64,000 nucleotides of DNA from Microglena sp. YARC. Its lineage: Eukaryota > Chlorophyta > Chlorophyceae > Chlamydomonadales > Chlamydomonadaceae. Of the stretch, positions 42,511 to 54,250 are shown piece by piece. Each line of letters begins with the position of its first letter. Positions within the stretch are counted from its first letter, which is position 1. A model generated the notes under the pieces. It was not told where the DNA came from. It worked only from the letters and a program-made list of their open reading frames with translations, and made no database searches. A program made the translations under genes and the position numbers. Location: assembly GCA_022414725.1 (NCBI GenBank), contig CM039464.1, positions 63,141,129 to 63,205,128 of the forward strand. Reading direction: 5' to 3'.

Positions 42511-43599
42511 CATTATCCCCCAAAGTAAACCATTTCTTCAGCACCTCAAACTTCTCACTCGATCTTTCGGTTCGCCATCTTCGCTCAGCTTCTTGAGCTT
42601 CGCAACCACCTCAAATTCGTGCGGGCGTGCGCGCAGCACTGGCGACTTTCACTCCTTCTGGCCATCTCCAAAACATCGACAGCCTTCTCTCCTCTTCCCT
42701 CTATCGTTCCTGTCTTGTGCTCGTCTTGAAGCTCTCAAGAGACGCATCTGCCTATACCTTTCTTGATCCGAGCTCGTTGTTTACAAAACGCCAGTCAACA
42801 CCTTCCCCTCAGCTATAGCCTCTGCCATCTTCAGCAACCTCAGCACCTCCCAACTTTTCCAACTCCCCGATCTTTCAGCTCCCGCATCTTTCGCCGCAGC
42901 TCTGAAGCTTCGCCAACCACCATCAATTCGTGCGTGCTTGCGGCATGCACCTGGACGACTTTCACTCCTCTGGCCGACCTCAACTGCGACAGCCTTATTC
43001 TCACTTTTCCCTCAATTACGTATACATGTTCTTCTGCTCGTCTTGAAGCTCTCCAGCCGCTCAATGTCGAATTTCCTCTTTCTTGATTTACTCTCTGCTC
43101 CCCCTTCAGTCCCTGCAATACAGCCATTTCTCAGCCACCTGTCTGACACTGAGTCCCCACACACCTTTCAGCCCTTCCTTCTTTGCATGTGAGTCCAATC
43201 CTACACTCTGGTAACTTCTCCAGCCCCTTTCATCTATCATAGCCTCTTCTTGTTCCTTTCTCTCTGACACCCCAATGCAGCTTCCCCCCATGCTCAGCAC
43301 TCATGCTAAGAAACCCAATTGGACCACTGAAATGTGCCTAAGACACCCCTAGACTCTACAGCAAGCCCCATGGATGACCAGCTCCAAGTCTCGCACATCT
43401 TCATGCCGAAACACCTTCTTACTGAGTACGGTAAAGCAGCCAGTTAAAAAGCCCCAAGAGCTGCCAGCCTTTCTCACCTTCCTCTCAACTCACCCCCCCT
43501 TCTCCATGGTCTATGCCGCCAATGGCGATGCGTCCTAGCAAAAGCTGTTTGGTGCATCTCTTGCACCACTGGCCATATATGCCTGACCTTTCAGCCTAT

Positions 43600-44000
43600 C
43601 TCATTCTGCAACTTCCACTGTGGAACACGACACTTCACTGTGAGGGACCAGCGACAGATTCCTTCTTCTGGCAACTCCACATCTCATTCTGAGCAACTTC
43701 ACTATGCTCATCTGCGCAACTTCAACTGTAACCAGCGACAACTTCCACTGTGAACAGCCCACAGATCCTCATCCCCCTATCCTCTGCTTCCTCCCCCTCT
43801 CCCCTCTTCACACCGCGCCTTTCCAGGCGCTATACTCATTCTGGCAACTTCCACTGTGAGACAGCGACACTTCACTGTGGAACAGCGACAGATCCTCATT
43901 CTGGCAAACTTCACTATCCATTATGCTGACCTTCAGCCAGCTCCATCTCTATATTCTGGCAACTTCACTGTGGAGTGGACAGCGACAGGATCCTCATCCC
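43600..44000 (+). repeat. Repeats of ATTCTGGCAACTTCACTGTGGA in LINE 5' region
   Basis: Six or more imperfect copies of TCATTCTGGCAACTTCACTGTGGA followed by CAGCGACAGATCCTCATCC. Also present, less degraded, at 55,370-55,560 in copy B. Possibly a 5'UTR promoter repeat. Confidence 0.75.
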
Positions 44001-45104
44001 GTGCCTTATCCTTCATTGCTCCTCCCCCCTTTCTCCCCTTCCTTCACCAACCGTCGCCTTAAACTTCTTCTCACAACGTGATACCCTCCATCATTGCCCG
44101 CACGCATTGGCCTTTCCTGAGGCCATCCTTTCAGCGCCCGGCTACAAGACAATTCCTGCCACCTTTCCAACTTCCCCCTTGCTCCCGTCCCGGCATCATT
44201 ATCCTCCCTGCTACAGTCTTGGCTGAACCCCAACGCTGCCGTCTTCATCGTGGATATCATCCCGACCCCCAGAAAAGAAGACCCTCTCCGTCCACCCCTG
44301 CCACCTTTCTCCCCTCCCTCTCCCTCTCCTGGGTAGACCCCTCAGCACCTTCTGGATCAAGATCTCTCTCTTTCCCTCCCCTCCCATTCTGCTCGTTCCC
44401 ACCTCTTCACCACATCCCCTCTCACTTCTTTCCAGGCCCTTCTGCTTCTACCCTCCCCTTTACTTTCCCCTCCTCCTCCTCCTCCTTCCCCCCTCCCTTC
44501 CCTTCCCCTTCTTCCAACATGAACCCATCGGCCCCCGACCTATGGTACCCCTCCCTCATTCTCTCCATTCCCCTGCTCCCTCCCACCGTCCAGTCCACAC
44601 CACTCTCACCCCACCCTCCTTCTCAACATGTCCACCACAAACCATCCCCCTCTCCCAACAGCCCCTACATTGTTGCCCTCTACTGAGCACTCCTCCATGC
44701 CGGTTCCCTTCAGAGCTCGCCCCCAGGTTACAATATTTTTCCAACCTTCTCCTGTCAGAGACACACACAGACCCAGTGACTTCAAGCAGCCCCCATCGAC
44801 AGCACCGCCAACACTGAGCCAGGAACTTCACCCGCACCCCCTTCTTCAGATGAAGCACAAGTTTCATACTCCACTTCAGATCCACAGGCAAGCTCATCCA
44901 CATCACCAGGTGCAGATTAGATCTAGCCGCAGCTACAGCACCAGAAGCAGCACACTCTCAAGCAACTTCTTCAGCAGTCAGCTCCTTCTCCACGCTTCTG
45001 TACCAGCATCTGCCCATCAAAGCAACAACCACCATTAGATTCACAACTAACATCAGTGTGCACCTTCCACTCCAAGAATCTGTTTCGCTTCAGCATACCA
45101 AACA

Positions 45105-45570
45105 TCAGCAGCCTCAGCCTCAGCCTCAGCCTCAGCCTCAGCCTCAGCCTCAGCCTCACCTTCCAGCCTCAGCCTCAGCCTCAGCCTCACCCACAGCCAC
45201 AGCCTCAGCCACAGCCTCAGCCTCAGCGTCAGCATCAGCATCAGCATCAGTATCAGCTCTAGCATCAGCTCCAGCTCTCTCAGCCTCGCATCAGCAGCCT
45301 CAGCCCTAGCCTCGAGTCTCAGCCTTCAGAGTCAGCATCAACATTAGCATCTGTATTATTCCTAGCATCAGCTCCAGCTCCCTCAGCCTCAGCATCAAGC
45401 ATCAGACCAAGCAACACTAGCATTAGCATCAGCATCATCCACATGCTGTCACCATCAGCACCTCAGCAACCTCAGCACCAGCATCAGGATCAGCATCAGC
45501 ATCAGCTCAACCTCCCTCAGCAGCATCCAACCTCAGCTCCAGCAACAGCATCAGCATCAGTAGCTAAAGG
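45105..45570 (+). repeat. CAGCCT/CAGCAT hexamer repeats in LINE ORF1
   Basis: Tandem CAGCCT, then CAGCAT units; they encode Ser-Ala or Gln-Pro/Gln-His runs depending on frame. The same block is at 56,595-57,040 in copy B. Confidence 0.9.
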
Positions 45571-46330
45571 CTCAAAAAACAAAACAAAAAAATTGACTCC
45601 ATTACAAAACCAAGCTGCACTAGCACAGCACCTGCAGTAGGAGCCTTGGTTCAGCCACCCAGACGACAGCAACATCGGTCTCGGCTTTAGCACCCGCTGC
45701 ATTGGCTACAGTATCAGCATCACTTGCTTTAACACCTGCACTGGCTTACACAGCTTTGCCACCGGTAGAGGAATCGGATCTTCCTACAGCAGCAGATGTT
45801 TTGACACCACCAGTAGCAGACTCAGTGTTGACACCCACAGCAACAGCTTTGTACCCACACAATCTCCTATAGCATCCTTTCCCCCCTCTCCGCTCCCCTC
45901 TAACTCTGCACTAGCAGAGTCTCCATCTTCCCCTGTCCAAGATTCCTTCCACTCCATCGCTCCCCCCTTATCCTCATCCCCCTCTCCAGCCCCCTTTAAC
46001 TCATCTCATCCAGAGTCTCCCTCTACCCAGCTCAAGTCCCTCCCATCTCCGCCGCCCCTTCCCCTCGCAGACCCATCGCTCCCAACCCCGACCCATCTCT
46101 GATGCAGCAGCTGCTGCTGGTGCTTTGCCGCCATCTCAAGGGCAAACCAGACTCCTCCTGCCCATCCCTGTCCCCTTCCTTTTCACCTCCCTCCCTCTCC
46201 TGTCCCTCCCTCTTCCTCCAGCCCACTGGCCACCCGACGTCCCTCCCACACCCCTTCCTTACCTCTCTCCGCCATCACCCACCACCCTCCAGCCACCAGC
46301 GATCTGGACTCTCTATCAAACACCCAGCAT

Positions 46331-47108
46331 GATCCGCTTTGCTGCCCCATTTGTCTCAACCCCTTTGGGACCGAGCCCCCTTATTGGACACCTTGTGCGC
46401 ACTCCTTCCACTTTCACATGCATCACGACTTGGTTCATATAGGACACTCCTCGTGTCCCAGCTGCAGGGGCGACTGCAGCCCAGCCCCCCTTCGATTTGG
46501 CATCCAACCTATTATTGATAGTGACAGCGATGACAACGAAGAGTTCTCCGAACCCTTTTATATCCCTCTTCATCCCCTCCCCTTCTTTCTCTTCCTCCCC
46601 CTCCATCCCCACGCGAGGACTTGGCCCCCCTGCTCCTCCCTACTCCTCCCTCTCCCTCATCTATCCCCTCGCTTTCTTCTTCCAGCCTGGGCATCCACTC
46701 GGCCCTTGGAGCATACACCCCCCCAGATCCCACCTCCCCCGTCCCTGCTCCTTCTCCCCTTCTCTTAACTCCTCCTGCCACCCCCTCTTCCACTTCACGT
46801 GCTGACAACGCACATTGGTGGCGCTCAGCCCCTCCCCCTCTACAGGCAACCTCCCCCGCTCAAGCTTCCCCCCCTCACCGTGCCACCTCCTCTCTTCAGG
46901 CCGTTCACCCCTTACAGGCCGTCCCTCTTCAACAGGCTGTCCACTCTCGCAAGAGAACTCAGACAGTCCCAGAAGACCAACAGCCCTGGTGGGCAGTCTC
47001 TCTTCCCAGCACCTCTCTCTCTGAAATGTCCCCTAGGTCAACCCGCAAATCTGCACGCTTAAATATCAGCGGCAACACAAGCCGGGATCACACCAGGGGA
47101 GAACACGA
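46331..47108 (+). pseudogene. LINE ORF1 C-terminal part with RING-like finger
   Basis: The frame from 46,331 reads CCPICLNPFGTEPPYWTPCAHSFHF, then HMHHDLVHIGHSSCPSCRGDC. C-x2-C ... C-x-H-x2-H ... C-x2-C has the layout of a RING-type zinc finger. It is followed by an acidic patch (IDSDSDDNEEFSE), a Pro/Leu-rich stretch and, in another frame, a basic end (STRKSARLNISGNTSRDH) just before the endonuclease ORF. It probably belongs to the nucleic-acid-binding ORF1 protein. In copy B the finger is damaged (57,655-57,720). Frame changes between 46,700 and 47,000 are probably sequence errors. Confidence 0.6.
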
Positions 47109-48673
47109 ATGAATGCACAGCATGCCCCTCCTAGGAGTACCTTTGTCTGCACCAACGCGCAAGGACTTACACCCCTTAAACTCTTTGAGCACATTTCTTG
47201 GCTTCGAGAAACGCGAGTGGATATGGCAGTGCTCACTGAAGTAAGGACAACCTCATCACCCGAGGACCTTCTTCAACACCTCCCAGGCGCGGGGGCAATC
47301 TGGCCAGGCGCAAGATTTTTCTTTTGCCCTGGTACAGGGCACACTGAAGGAATCATCCTGATATTAAGCCCTCACTGCCCCATCACAGATCCCGTCCTAA
47401 GACCTTTCCTAGGTCCAACAGGCCGCATTCTAGGCATCGATGCTTTCATTGGTGACTCCGTCATCACCATTTTGTGCGTCTATGCTCCGGCCCAAGCTGC
47501 TGACAGAGAAGACTTCTTTTTCAACTGCGTGCGTCCCAACCTTCCCACTGACGGACGCCTCCTTCTCGTTGTTGGTTGATTTCAACTGCATTCTTGACCC
47601 CCTCGATGCGGTCTACCCTCCTCACAGACTCAATATTGACCCCATGAGTCGCATGCAGGGGGCACCTCCCCTTGCAGACATCATGAATACCTACAGCCTA
47701 CAAGACATCTGGAGGAACACGCACCTGACTGCCAAAGACTTCACACATTGGAGCATCCCAGCCTCATCGGGCGGTAGGCTTGACCGCTGCTGGCTTCAGA
47801 CTCCCTCCTAGCCCTCTTCACAAGCCACTTCCTCCATTCTCCCTACCTCTGGCTTTATCTCTGACCACCGCCCTGTGTCTATAACCCTCTCCTTCCTAGG
47901 CCACGCTCCACCCAAGGGCCAAGGGCTGCAAGGGTTCCCCCTCCTCCTCCTCAACATTCCAGAAGCTTGTGATGAGCTCAAGAACATCATCGCTTCACAA
48001 TCCCTCCTCCTAAACCTCTTACCCGATTCAGACATCGTCACAAAATGGGACAACATGAAGGAAGTTATTCGCACCAGCAGTTGGGCCATTTACAAGAAGC
48101 ATCGCCGTGCCCGCCAGCGTGCCGCCGGCTTAGCAGAGGACGACGCCCGGCAGGAATTCTCACAGGTGCATTTATCCCCCGATGCAATTTATTTCCTGGC
48201 ACGCCTCAACATAGCCAAGGCTAAGGCATTAGCAGCAACACTCGCTTGGCAGCAACTCCTTGCTCCAATGCTCAAAGCTCTACCTATCCTTGAGCACACT
48301 TTTGGGGATTCATCTTCCTTCTACTTCCACCACCTTTCCCGTTCCCCTCACCCCCAAGTCCACATCAAGCTTATCCAGCCTCCAGGGCCACCCCAGCATC
48401 ACCCCCTTTCTGTGGCTGACCTCTCTTCAATGATAGGAGTCAACATAGGACTGGAGTATGCCCGGGACTTTTATAGTGCTGATTCCTCCTTTGGACTGTA
48501 TCGTCCAAACCCTCACATCAACCAGGCTAACGAGGATCTTCTGCTCACATCCCTCCCTCGTCCCCTCCCCCCTAGTTATGCAGCCCTTGCAGAAGGTGTC
48601 AATGGCGATGCCCTAATCACATCAGAGGAGATGGACCTTGCCATCCGCTCTGCTTCTCGAGGCTCCAGCCCAG
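47109..48673 (+). pseudogene. LINE ORF2 N-terminal part: APE-type endonuclease
   Basis: Starts MNAQHAPPRSTFVCTNAQGLTPLKLFEHISWLRETRVDMAVLTEV (Asn and Glu of the EEP fold), then ILCVYAPAQAADREDFF, VVGDFNCILDPLDAVYP (after a 1-nt frameshift at 47,577), DFTHWSIPASSGGRLDRCW and, after another frame change near 47,812, SDHRPVSITLSFLGH. These are the conserved EEP endonuclease motifs that nick target DNA for TPRT. A linker follows (LARLNIAKAKALAATLAWQQ), then LITSEEMDLAIRSASRGSSP, the lead-in to RT, where the copy ends at the T run. Confidence 0.85.
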
Positions 48674-50778
48674 TTTTTTTTTTTTTTTTTTTTTTTTACA
48701 AAGGGGGAACCAGGAAAAGGCGCAACTGATAAAACCTAGCCCTTTGTGACCAAAGGAGAAAAGACCAAAGAAAAAGACAAGAACGGCTAAGGGACAGCTA
48801 AGGGACGGACACCACCTGGCGACGTAAGGGACAAAGGAGGACGGGAACAGAAGACAAACAAACCGGGGGGGGGGGGGGACTATGGAGGCAACTGAGGGGG
48901 AAACTAAGGAGGCAACTAAGGGTGGAAACTGAACTAGGGGAAGCAAACTAAGGGAGAAACTGCAAAAAACAAGCCAAAAGCAGGGAGGCAACCAGAAAAG
49001 AAGAAAGACAACTGGAAGCAAAGCGAAAACCTAAAAGACTGGTCTGGACATGTACAACAGGAATGAAAATAGAGACAGTATCAAGAATCTAGATCTTGAT
49101 CTGGATCTTAGCGCAGATCTGGACCTTGATCTTGGTCCAGATCTAGCCCTAGACATGGAACGTTGTCGTGTGCTGTGTCCAAATCTGGAACCTGATCCTG
49201 ATCTGGGGCAGGGTCTTGATCTTGGGCTTGGGCTGGAACTAGGTCAGGGTCAAGATCGGGGCCTAGAGCTGGGGCTTGGGCTGGACCTAAGTCAGGGTCT
49301 AGATCAGGGTCTAGAGCTCGGGAATGGGCTGGGTCTGGGTCAGGGTCTAGAGCAAGTCTAGATCCGGGTAATGGGCTGGGATCTGGTCAGGGTCTAGATC
49401 AGGGTCTAGAACTAGGGCTTGGGCTAGGTCTGGGATTGGGTCTGGGATTGTAGGAGCGCTGGGGCCATGGGGATTGTCATTTCCATGGTGCGGGTATCAG
49501 GCTCCTGGTCACCGGGAGTGACCCCAATCATGGTGCAAAAGATCGGGGGGGTGGCCCATAAGCTTGCAAAGGAAGCCACTGTGAGAGAGCAATCTAGGCC
49601 ACGCCACCAATCTTGACAGAAGGCGCCATTATCAAGGTGTTGAAGATCCGTCTGGGTGCGCATCCAGTCCCTGGCGATGGCTTGGTGAAGGTGGCCAAGG
49701 GCAAGGCAGATAGCCTTGTGGTGAAGGGGCTCAGAATGGTCCAGTCTGTCAGCCCGGGACGAACGGACCTGCCATATCGCGCCCAAGGTGGTTATACGCA
49801 GGAAGGACCACAACCTTAGGGTAGAGGGAGGATGGGGTGTCCCGGGCCAAAGGGTGATGTCGTCACCGAGGAGGAAGAAGGGGCAACGAGGAAGGCGCTG
49901 CCCACCGGTGAGGTCTCCCAAGTGGAAAGGAGCCAGTCTATAACAGGGGCAGAATCAGGGCATTCCAAGAAAGCGTGAGACATTGTGTCAGTAGTGTGCA
50001 GCTGCAAGCAGTCAGGGCTGGAGCAGACTATGGAGGGGGGTCGTCTTGGTTGACCCGTTGGAAGCGTCCTCATACATGAGCAAGGAACGCATTGCAGCCC
50101 AGGGTGCCATGAAGCAAGCTCCGGCAAGTGATGGTATAAGGACGGTGGAGAGTCTTGTCAGCGAGGCGTACCCACACCTGCGAAAAGCCTGCACGTAGAG
50201 GAGGGAGACTTGAGGTTCGTCTTGTCTTTGAGCAGTTTCTCTCTGCTGGGCCTGGAACACGTTGTAAGTCCACCCAAGTTCTGTGGGATCTTCATGGGAG
50301 GACTGGAATAGGGGTGACAACGACGCTCTCTCTGTTGCTGAGGCAATCCATCGGGATTCAAGACCACGGAGGCCTCGCAGGTCAGGGTTAGTGCTAGGGT
50401 GAGTGTCCAAGGGTGGAGGGGGGTAGAATGCTCCACAGCCTGGGCCAAGCAGCACGTTCCTCGGTATAACCTGGCACAAAATGTGGGAACTGGGGCTTTG
50501 TTGCATGATATGTTGGTGAAGAAGGGCCTGCCGTGCTTGGCGCACCAGAGAGTTCAAGAAGGTTCACCTCAGTATCATCATGGAGGTGAGACCCCATGTT
50601 GTTGGTCCAGTTGGAGGTCCTCCCAAAGACCAACCAGCCTGGTTCCAAGAGCTCTTGCCTCTGGTGGGGGTGGAGGCCTTGCTGGATCAGCTGCTCCTCA
50701 AGTCTGCCCGTAACCATGTTTCGAGGTTTCTTGCGTAGGGTGATGAGGGCAGCTTGGGGTGTCCTTGGGGAAGGGCAG
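48674..50778 (-). mobile_element. LINE 3' end, 5'-truncated (unit 2a)
   Basis: Minus-strand copy of about 2.1 kb, from its poly(A) (T run 48,674-48,697) to a 5' break after the codons near GGCAGGAAG at 50,778. It includes the terminal hairpin, TCTAGACC-repeat 3'UTR (49,080-49,440) and ORF2 C-terminus (49,460-50,740). The break abuts the poly(A) of the next copy. Confidence 0.88.
49460..50740 (-). pseudogene. LINE ORF2 C-terminal part (CCHC finger), unit 2a
   Basis: Minus-strand frames give WLVFGRTSNW...DDTEVNLLELSGAPS, HQHIMQQSPSSH, KTRRTSSLPPLRAGF and then CSSPDCLQLHTTDTMSHAFLECPDSAPVIDWL. C-x4-C-x12-H-x4-C is the zinc-binding domain found after RT in L1-type ORF2. The C-terminus (ICLALGHLHQAIARDWMRTQTDL) follows. 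The frame changes at least at 50,012 and 49,900. Confidence 0.8.
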
Positions 50779-50966
50779 GAAGTTTTTTTTTTGTTTTTTT
50801 TTTTTACATAGGGAGAACCAGGAAAGGGAACATCTGATAAAACCTAGCCCTATGTGACCGAGAAGAAAAACAAAGAAGAAGACTAGAGACATGGACCAAA
50901 AGTCCGCTAAGACAAAAGATCCGAAGACAAAAGACGAAAAGACTAGGGACAAAAGACCGAGGGACC
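50779..50966 (-). mobile_element. Very short 5'-truncated copy of a sister LINE (unit 2b)
   Basis: 188 bp: poly(A) (T runs at 50,779-50,803), then a 3' end related to but distinct from its neighbours (ACATAGGGAGAACCAGG, CATCTGATAAAACCTAGCCC, TATGTGACC). It ends against the poly(A) of the next copy at 50,967. Confidence 0.85.
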
Positions 50967-53900
50967 TTTTTTTTTTTTTTTTTACGAAGGGGGAACCAGG
51001 AAAAGGCGCAACTGATAAAACCTAGCCCTTTGTGACAAGGAGAAAAGACCAAAGAAAAAGTCAAGAAGCGGCTAAGGGTGACAGGACGGACACCACCTGC
51101 GACGTAAGGACAAAGGAGGACGGGAACAGAAGACAAACAAACCAGAGACAAGGAAGAAGCCAAAAACAGGAAGCCCAAGAGAAGGGCTAGGACTACTAAG
51201 AAAAAAAGCCTATGAAGGGGGGGGCCAAAACATTGCAACCTCTAACAGTCACGGATCAGAAGACGAAAGAGGAGATGCAAACTAAGGAGGACTCAAAGGA
51301 AAACTATGCAAAAACTAAGAGAAAAAAGGGGGGAGGGGGGGCTAAGGAGCAACTGAGGAGGGGTAAGCTGAACTAGGGGAAGCAAACTAAGGGAGAAACT
51401 GCAAAAACAAGCCAAAAGCAGGGAGGCAACAGAAAAGAAGAAAGACAACTGAAGCAAAGCGAAAACCTAAAAGACTAGGTAAACAACAGGAATGAAACAG
51501 AGACAGTATCAAGATCTAGATCTTGATCATCTTAGCGGCACTGACCTTGATCTTGTCCAGATCTAGCCCCAGATCTGGAACGTTTGTCAAAATCTGGAAC
51601 CTGATCCTGATCTGGGGGGGTCTTGATCTTGGGCTTGGGCTGGAACTAGGTCAGGGTCAAGATCGGGCCTAGAGATGGGGCTTGGGTGACCTAGGTAAGG
51701 TCTAATCAGGGTCTCCGCTCGGAATGGGCTGGGTCTGGCTAGAGCAAGGTCTAGATCCGGGTAATGGGCTGGATCTGGTCCAGGTCTAGATCAGGGTCTA
51801 GAACTAGGCTTGGCTAGGTCTGGGATTGGTCTGGGATTGTAGGAGCGCTGGGGCCATGGGGATTGTCATTTCCATGGTGCGGGTATCAGGCTCCTGGGTC
51901 AGGGAGTGACCCCAATCATGGTGCAAAAGATCGGGGGGGTGGCCCATAAGCTTGCAAAGAAGCCACTGGAGAGAGCAATCTAGGCCACGCCACCAATCTT
52001 GACAGAAGGCCATTATCAAGGTGTTGAAATCCGTCTGGGTGCGCATCCAGATGGCTTGTGAACCAAGGGCAAGGCAGATAGCCTTGTGGTGAAGGGCTCA
52101 GAATGGTCCAGTCTGTCAGCCCGGGACGAACGACCTGCCATATCGCGCCCAAGGTGGTTATACGCACCACAACCTTAGGTAGAGGGAGGAGGGGGTTCCC
52201 GGCCAAAGGGTGATGTCGTCAGCGAGGAGGAAGAAGGGGCAACGAGGAAGGCGCTGCCCACCGGTGAGGTCTCCCAAGTGGAAAGGAGCCAGTCTATGAC
52301 AGGGGCAGAATCAGGATTCCAAGAAAGCGTGAGACATTGTGTCAGCAGTGTGCAGCTGCAAGCATCAGGGCTGGAGCAGACTATGGAGGTCGTCTTGGCC
52401 CGTTGGAAGCGTCCTCGTACATGAGCAAGGAACGCATTGCAGCCCAGGGTGCCATGAAGCAAGCTCCGGCACGTGGAGAGTCGTCAGCGAGGCGTACCCA
52501 CGCGAAAAGCCTGCACGTAGAGGGAGGAGACTTGAGGTTCGTCTTGTCTTTGAGCAGTACGGGAGGGGCCGACACGTGTAAGTCCACCCAAGCGTTCTGT
52601 GGAGGTCTTCAGGGAGGGGACTGGAATAGGGGGTGACAACGAGCGCTCTCTCTGTTTGCTGAGGCAATCCATCGGGATTCAAGACCACGGAGGCCTCGCA
52701 GGTCAGGGTTAGTGCTAGGGTGAGTGTCCAAGGTGGAGGGGGTAGAATGCTCCACAGCCTGGGCCAAGCAGCACGTTCCTCGGTATAAACCTGGCACAAA
52801 ATGGTGGGAACTGGGGCTTTGTTGCATGATATGTTGGTGAAGAAGGGCCTGCCGTGCTTGGCGCACAGAGAGTTCAAGAAGTTCACCTCAGTATCATCAT
52901 GGAGGTGGAGACCCCATGTTGTTGGGTCCAGTTGGAGGTCCTCCCAAAGACCAACCAGCCATGGTTCCAAGAGCTCTTGCCTCTGGTGGGGGGGAGGCCT
53001 TGCTGGATCAGCTGCTCCTCAAAGTCTGCCCGTAACCATGCTTCTCGAGGTTTCTTGCGTAGGGTGATGAGCGCAGCTTGGGGGTGTCCTTGGGGGGAAG
53101 GGCAGGAAGGGTGAGAGGGTGTAACCGGCCAGAGGCCAGACCTCCCAAAGACGGTCCTCTCCAGTGAGGGGATCTGGCCCCTCTGCAAGGGACCAGCAGG
53201 GGCCACAGCGGGAAAGAGCTTCCATTTGGGAGGTGGAAGTTCAGGAAGGAGGACAGCATCCCGCCAGGGGTCTGGCAGAGAGGAGAGGATGAAGTCAAGG
53301 TCTTGGACAGCAGCGGGAGGGAGGTGAGCTCGTTGTTGATGAGCTGAGCGGATGTCCTTGAGACGGTGCCACGAGAGTGCTTGGGAGGAGAGCACTTGGT
53401 TTGAGGTGATGGGCATGGACGGAAAAGGAGGGGTGTTGTTGAAGGTGGTTTCCAGTAGGATGGATTGGGGGCACTGCATGGGCGGGAGCGATAATTCTAC
53501 GAATGTTCAGCAGGAGAAAAGCCTCTGCACTTTCCCGGGCCAAGTTGGTGGTGATTGAGGCGATGTCCACAGAAGACGGGGCGGTAACCAGGGCATGGTA
53601 TCCACTTGCCTGACCTGGAGGAAGGCGCACAGCCCGAGAAATCTCGTGACGGTAGAGCTGCTGCCAGGGGTGACCTGTGTAACTGAAGAGGAGCCATGTG
53701 GTCTTGGCCAGCATAGCAGCCGAGTGGGAAGCAAGATGGGGTACAGCAAAGCCCTCCTCGATGAGAAGGAAGGTCGGCTGTCCCGAAGCGGGGGAAGAGG
53801 TGTCCTGGACGTGGTGATTCCTCCTCATGCAGGCTAGAGGTTGCAACAAAGCATTGAGAGAAGATTGCAACTGCTGGCGGAGAGGCGCTGTGGTGATGCA

Positions 53901-54250
53901 AAGTTAGCCTGGAAGATGAACTTGGAAGCCAAGCATTGCATAGCAGCATCGCCCTTCCAATATAACATTGAGATTGCGTGAGAGCCATGGAGCTGCTGCA
54001 CGTGAGATGCTATGGGGCATGTGCTGGTAGGCTGCAGCCTTGCAAAGGGCAGTGTTTGCACCGAACGGCACGCCCAGCAATCTGTGAGGTGTGTCTGGGG
54101 GATGGAGGTGGTAACCAGTCAAGTGATGGGTGCCAAGGGCGGGGTCCAGATCTGCAGGGAGGGGTATGTCTGGGGGAAGTTCAAGAAGCAGAAGACGGGT
54201 CTTGGGAACAGACTGGGCGGGTAAGCCAGCCGAATTGGCTACGACATTAT
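50967..54250 (-). mobile_element. LINE 3' half (unit 2c)
   Basis: 3.3 kb on the minus strand: poly(A) at 50,967-50,983, a hairpin 3' end, a 3'UTR variant with an extra block (51,140-51,320), TCTAGACC repeats (51,500-51,830) and the ORF2 region up to the junction with plus-strand sequence at about 54,250. Confidence 0.88.
51840..54235 (-). pseudogene. LINE ORF2: RT thumb through CCHC finger (unit 2c)
   Basis: The minus strand reads SAGLPAQSVPKTRLLLLE, the segment that follows the YADD box in L1 RTs, then HRLLGVPFGANTALCK and GRCCYAMLGFQVHLPG (thumb), FRFGTADLPSHRGG, and downstream WLVFGRTSNW and SPDACSCTLLTQC-LSWNPDSAPVIDWLLSTWE (finger, degraded). The catalytic RT palm is absent from this copy: it begins just after that box. 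Several 1-nt frame changes. Confidence 0.8.

Larger units (their letters stand above)
42511..48673 (+). mobile_element. LINE 5' half, copy A (unit 2)
   Basis: A 6.2-kb plus-strand segment: a 5' region starting near the junction at 42,511, a long low-complexity ORF1-like part, and ORF2 start with an APE-type endonuclease. It stops at SASRGSSPV, where the next residues of this family would be the RT start (PGPDG-type). It then meets a T run that belongs to an opposite-strand copy. Copy B (54,251-59,890) has the same limits. Confidence 0.88.

Noticed and set aside
49050..49361. Plus-strand frame coding LDLGLGLELGQ repeats
   Set aside because: Antisense reading of the TCTAGACC-type repeats in a LINE 3'UTR.
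42511..54250. Hairpin (missed-adapter) long-read chimera as cause of the plus/minus arrangement
   Set aside because: Such a chimera would give the same sequence inverted; here the two strands carry different halves of the LINE.
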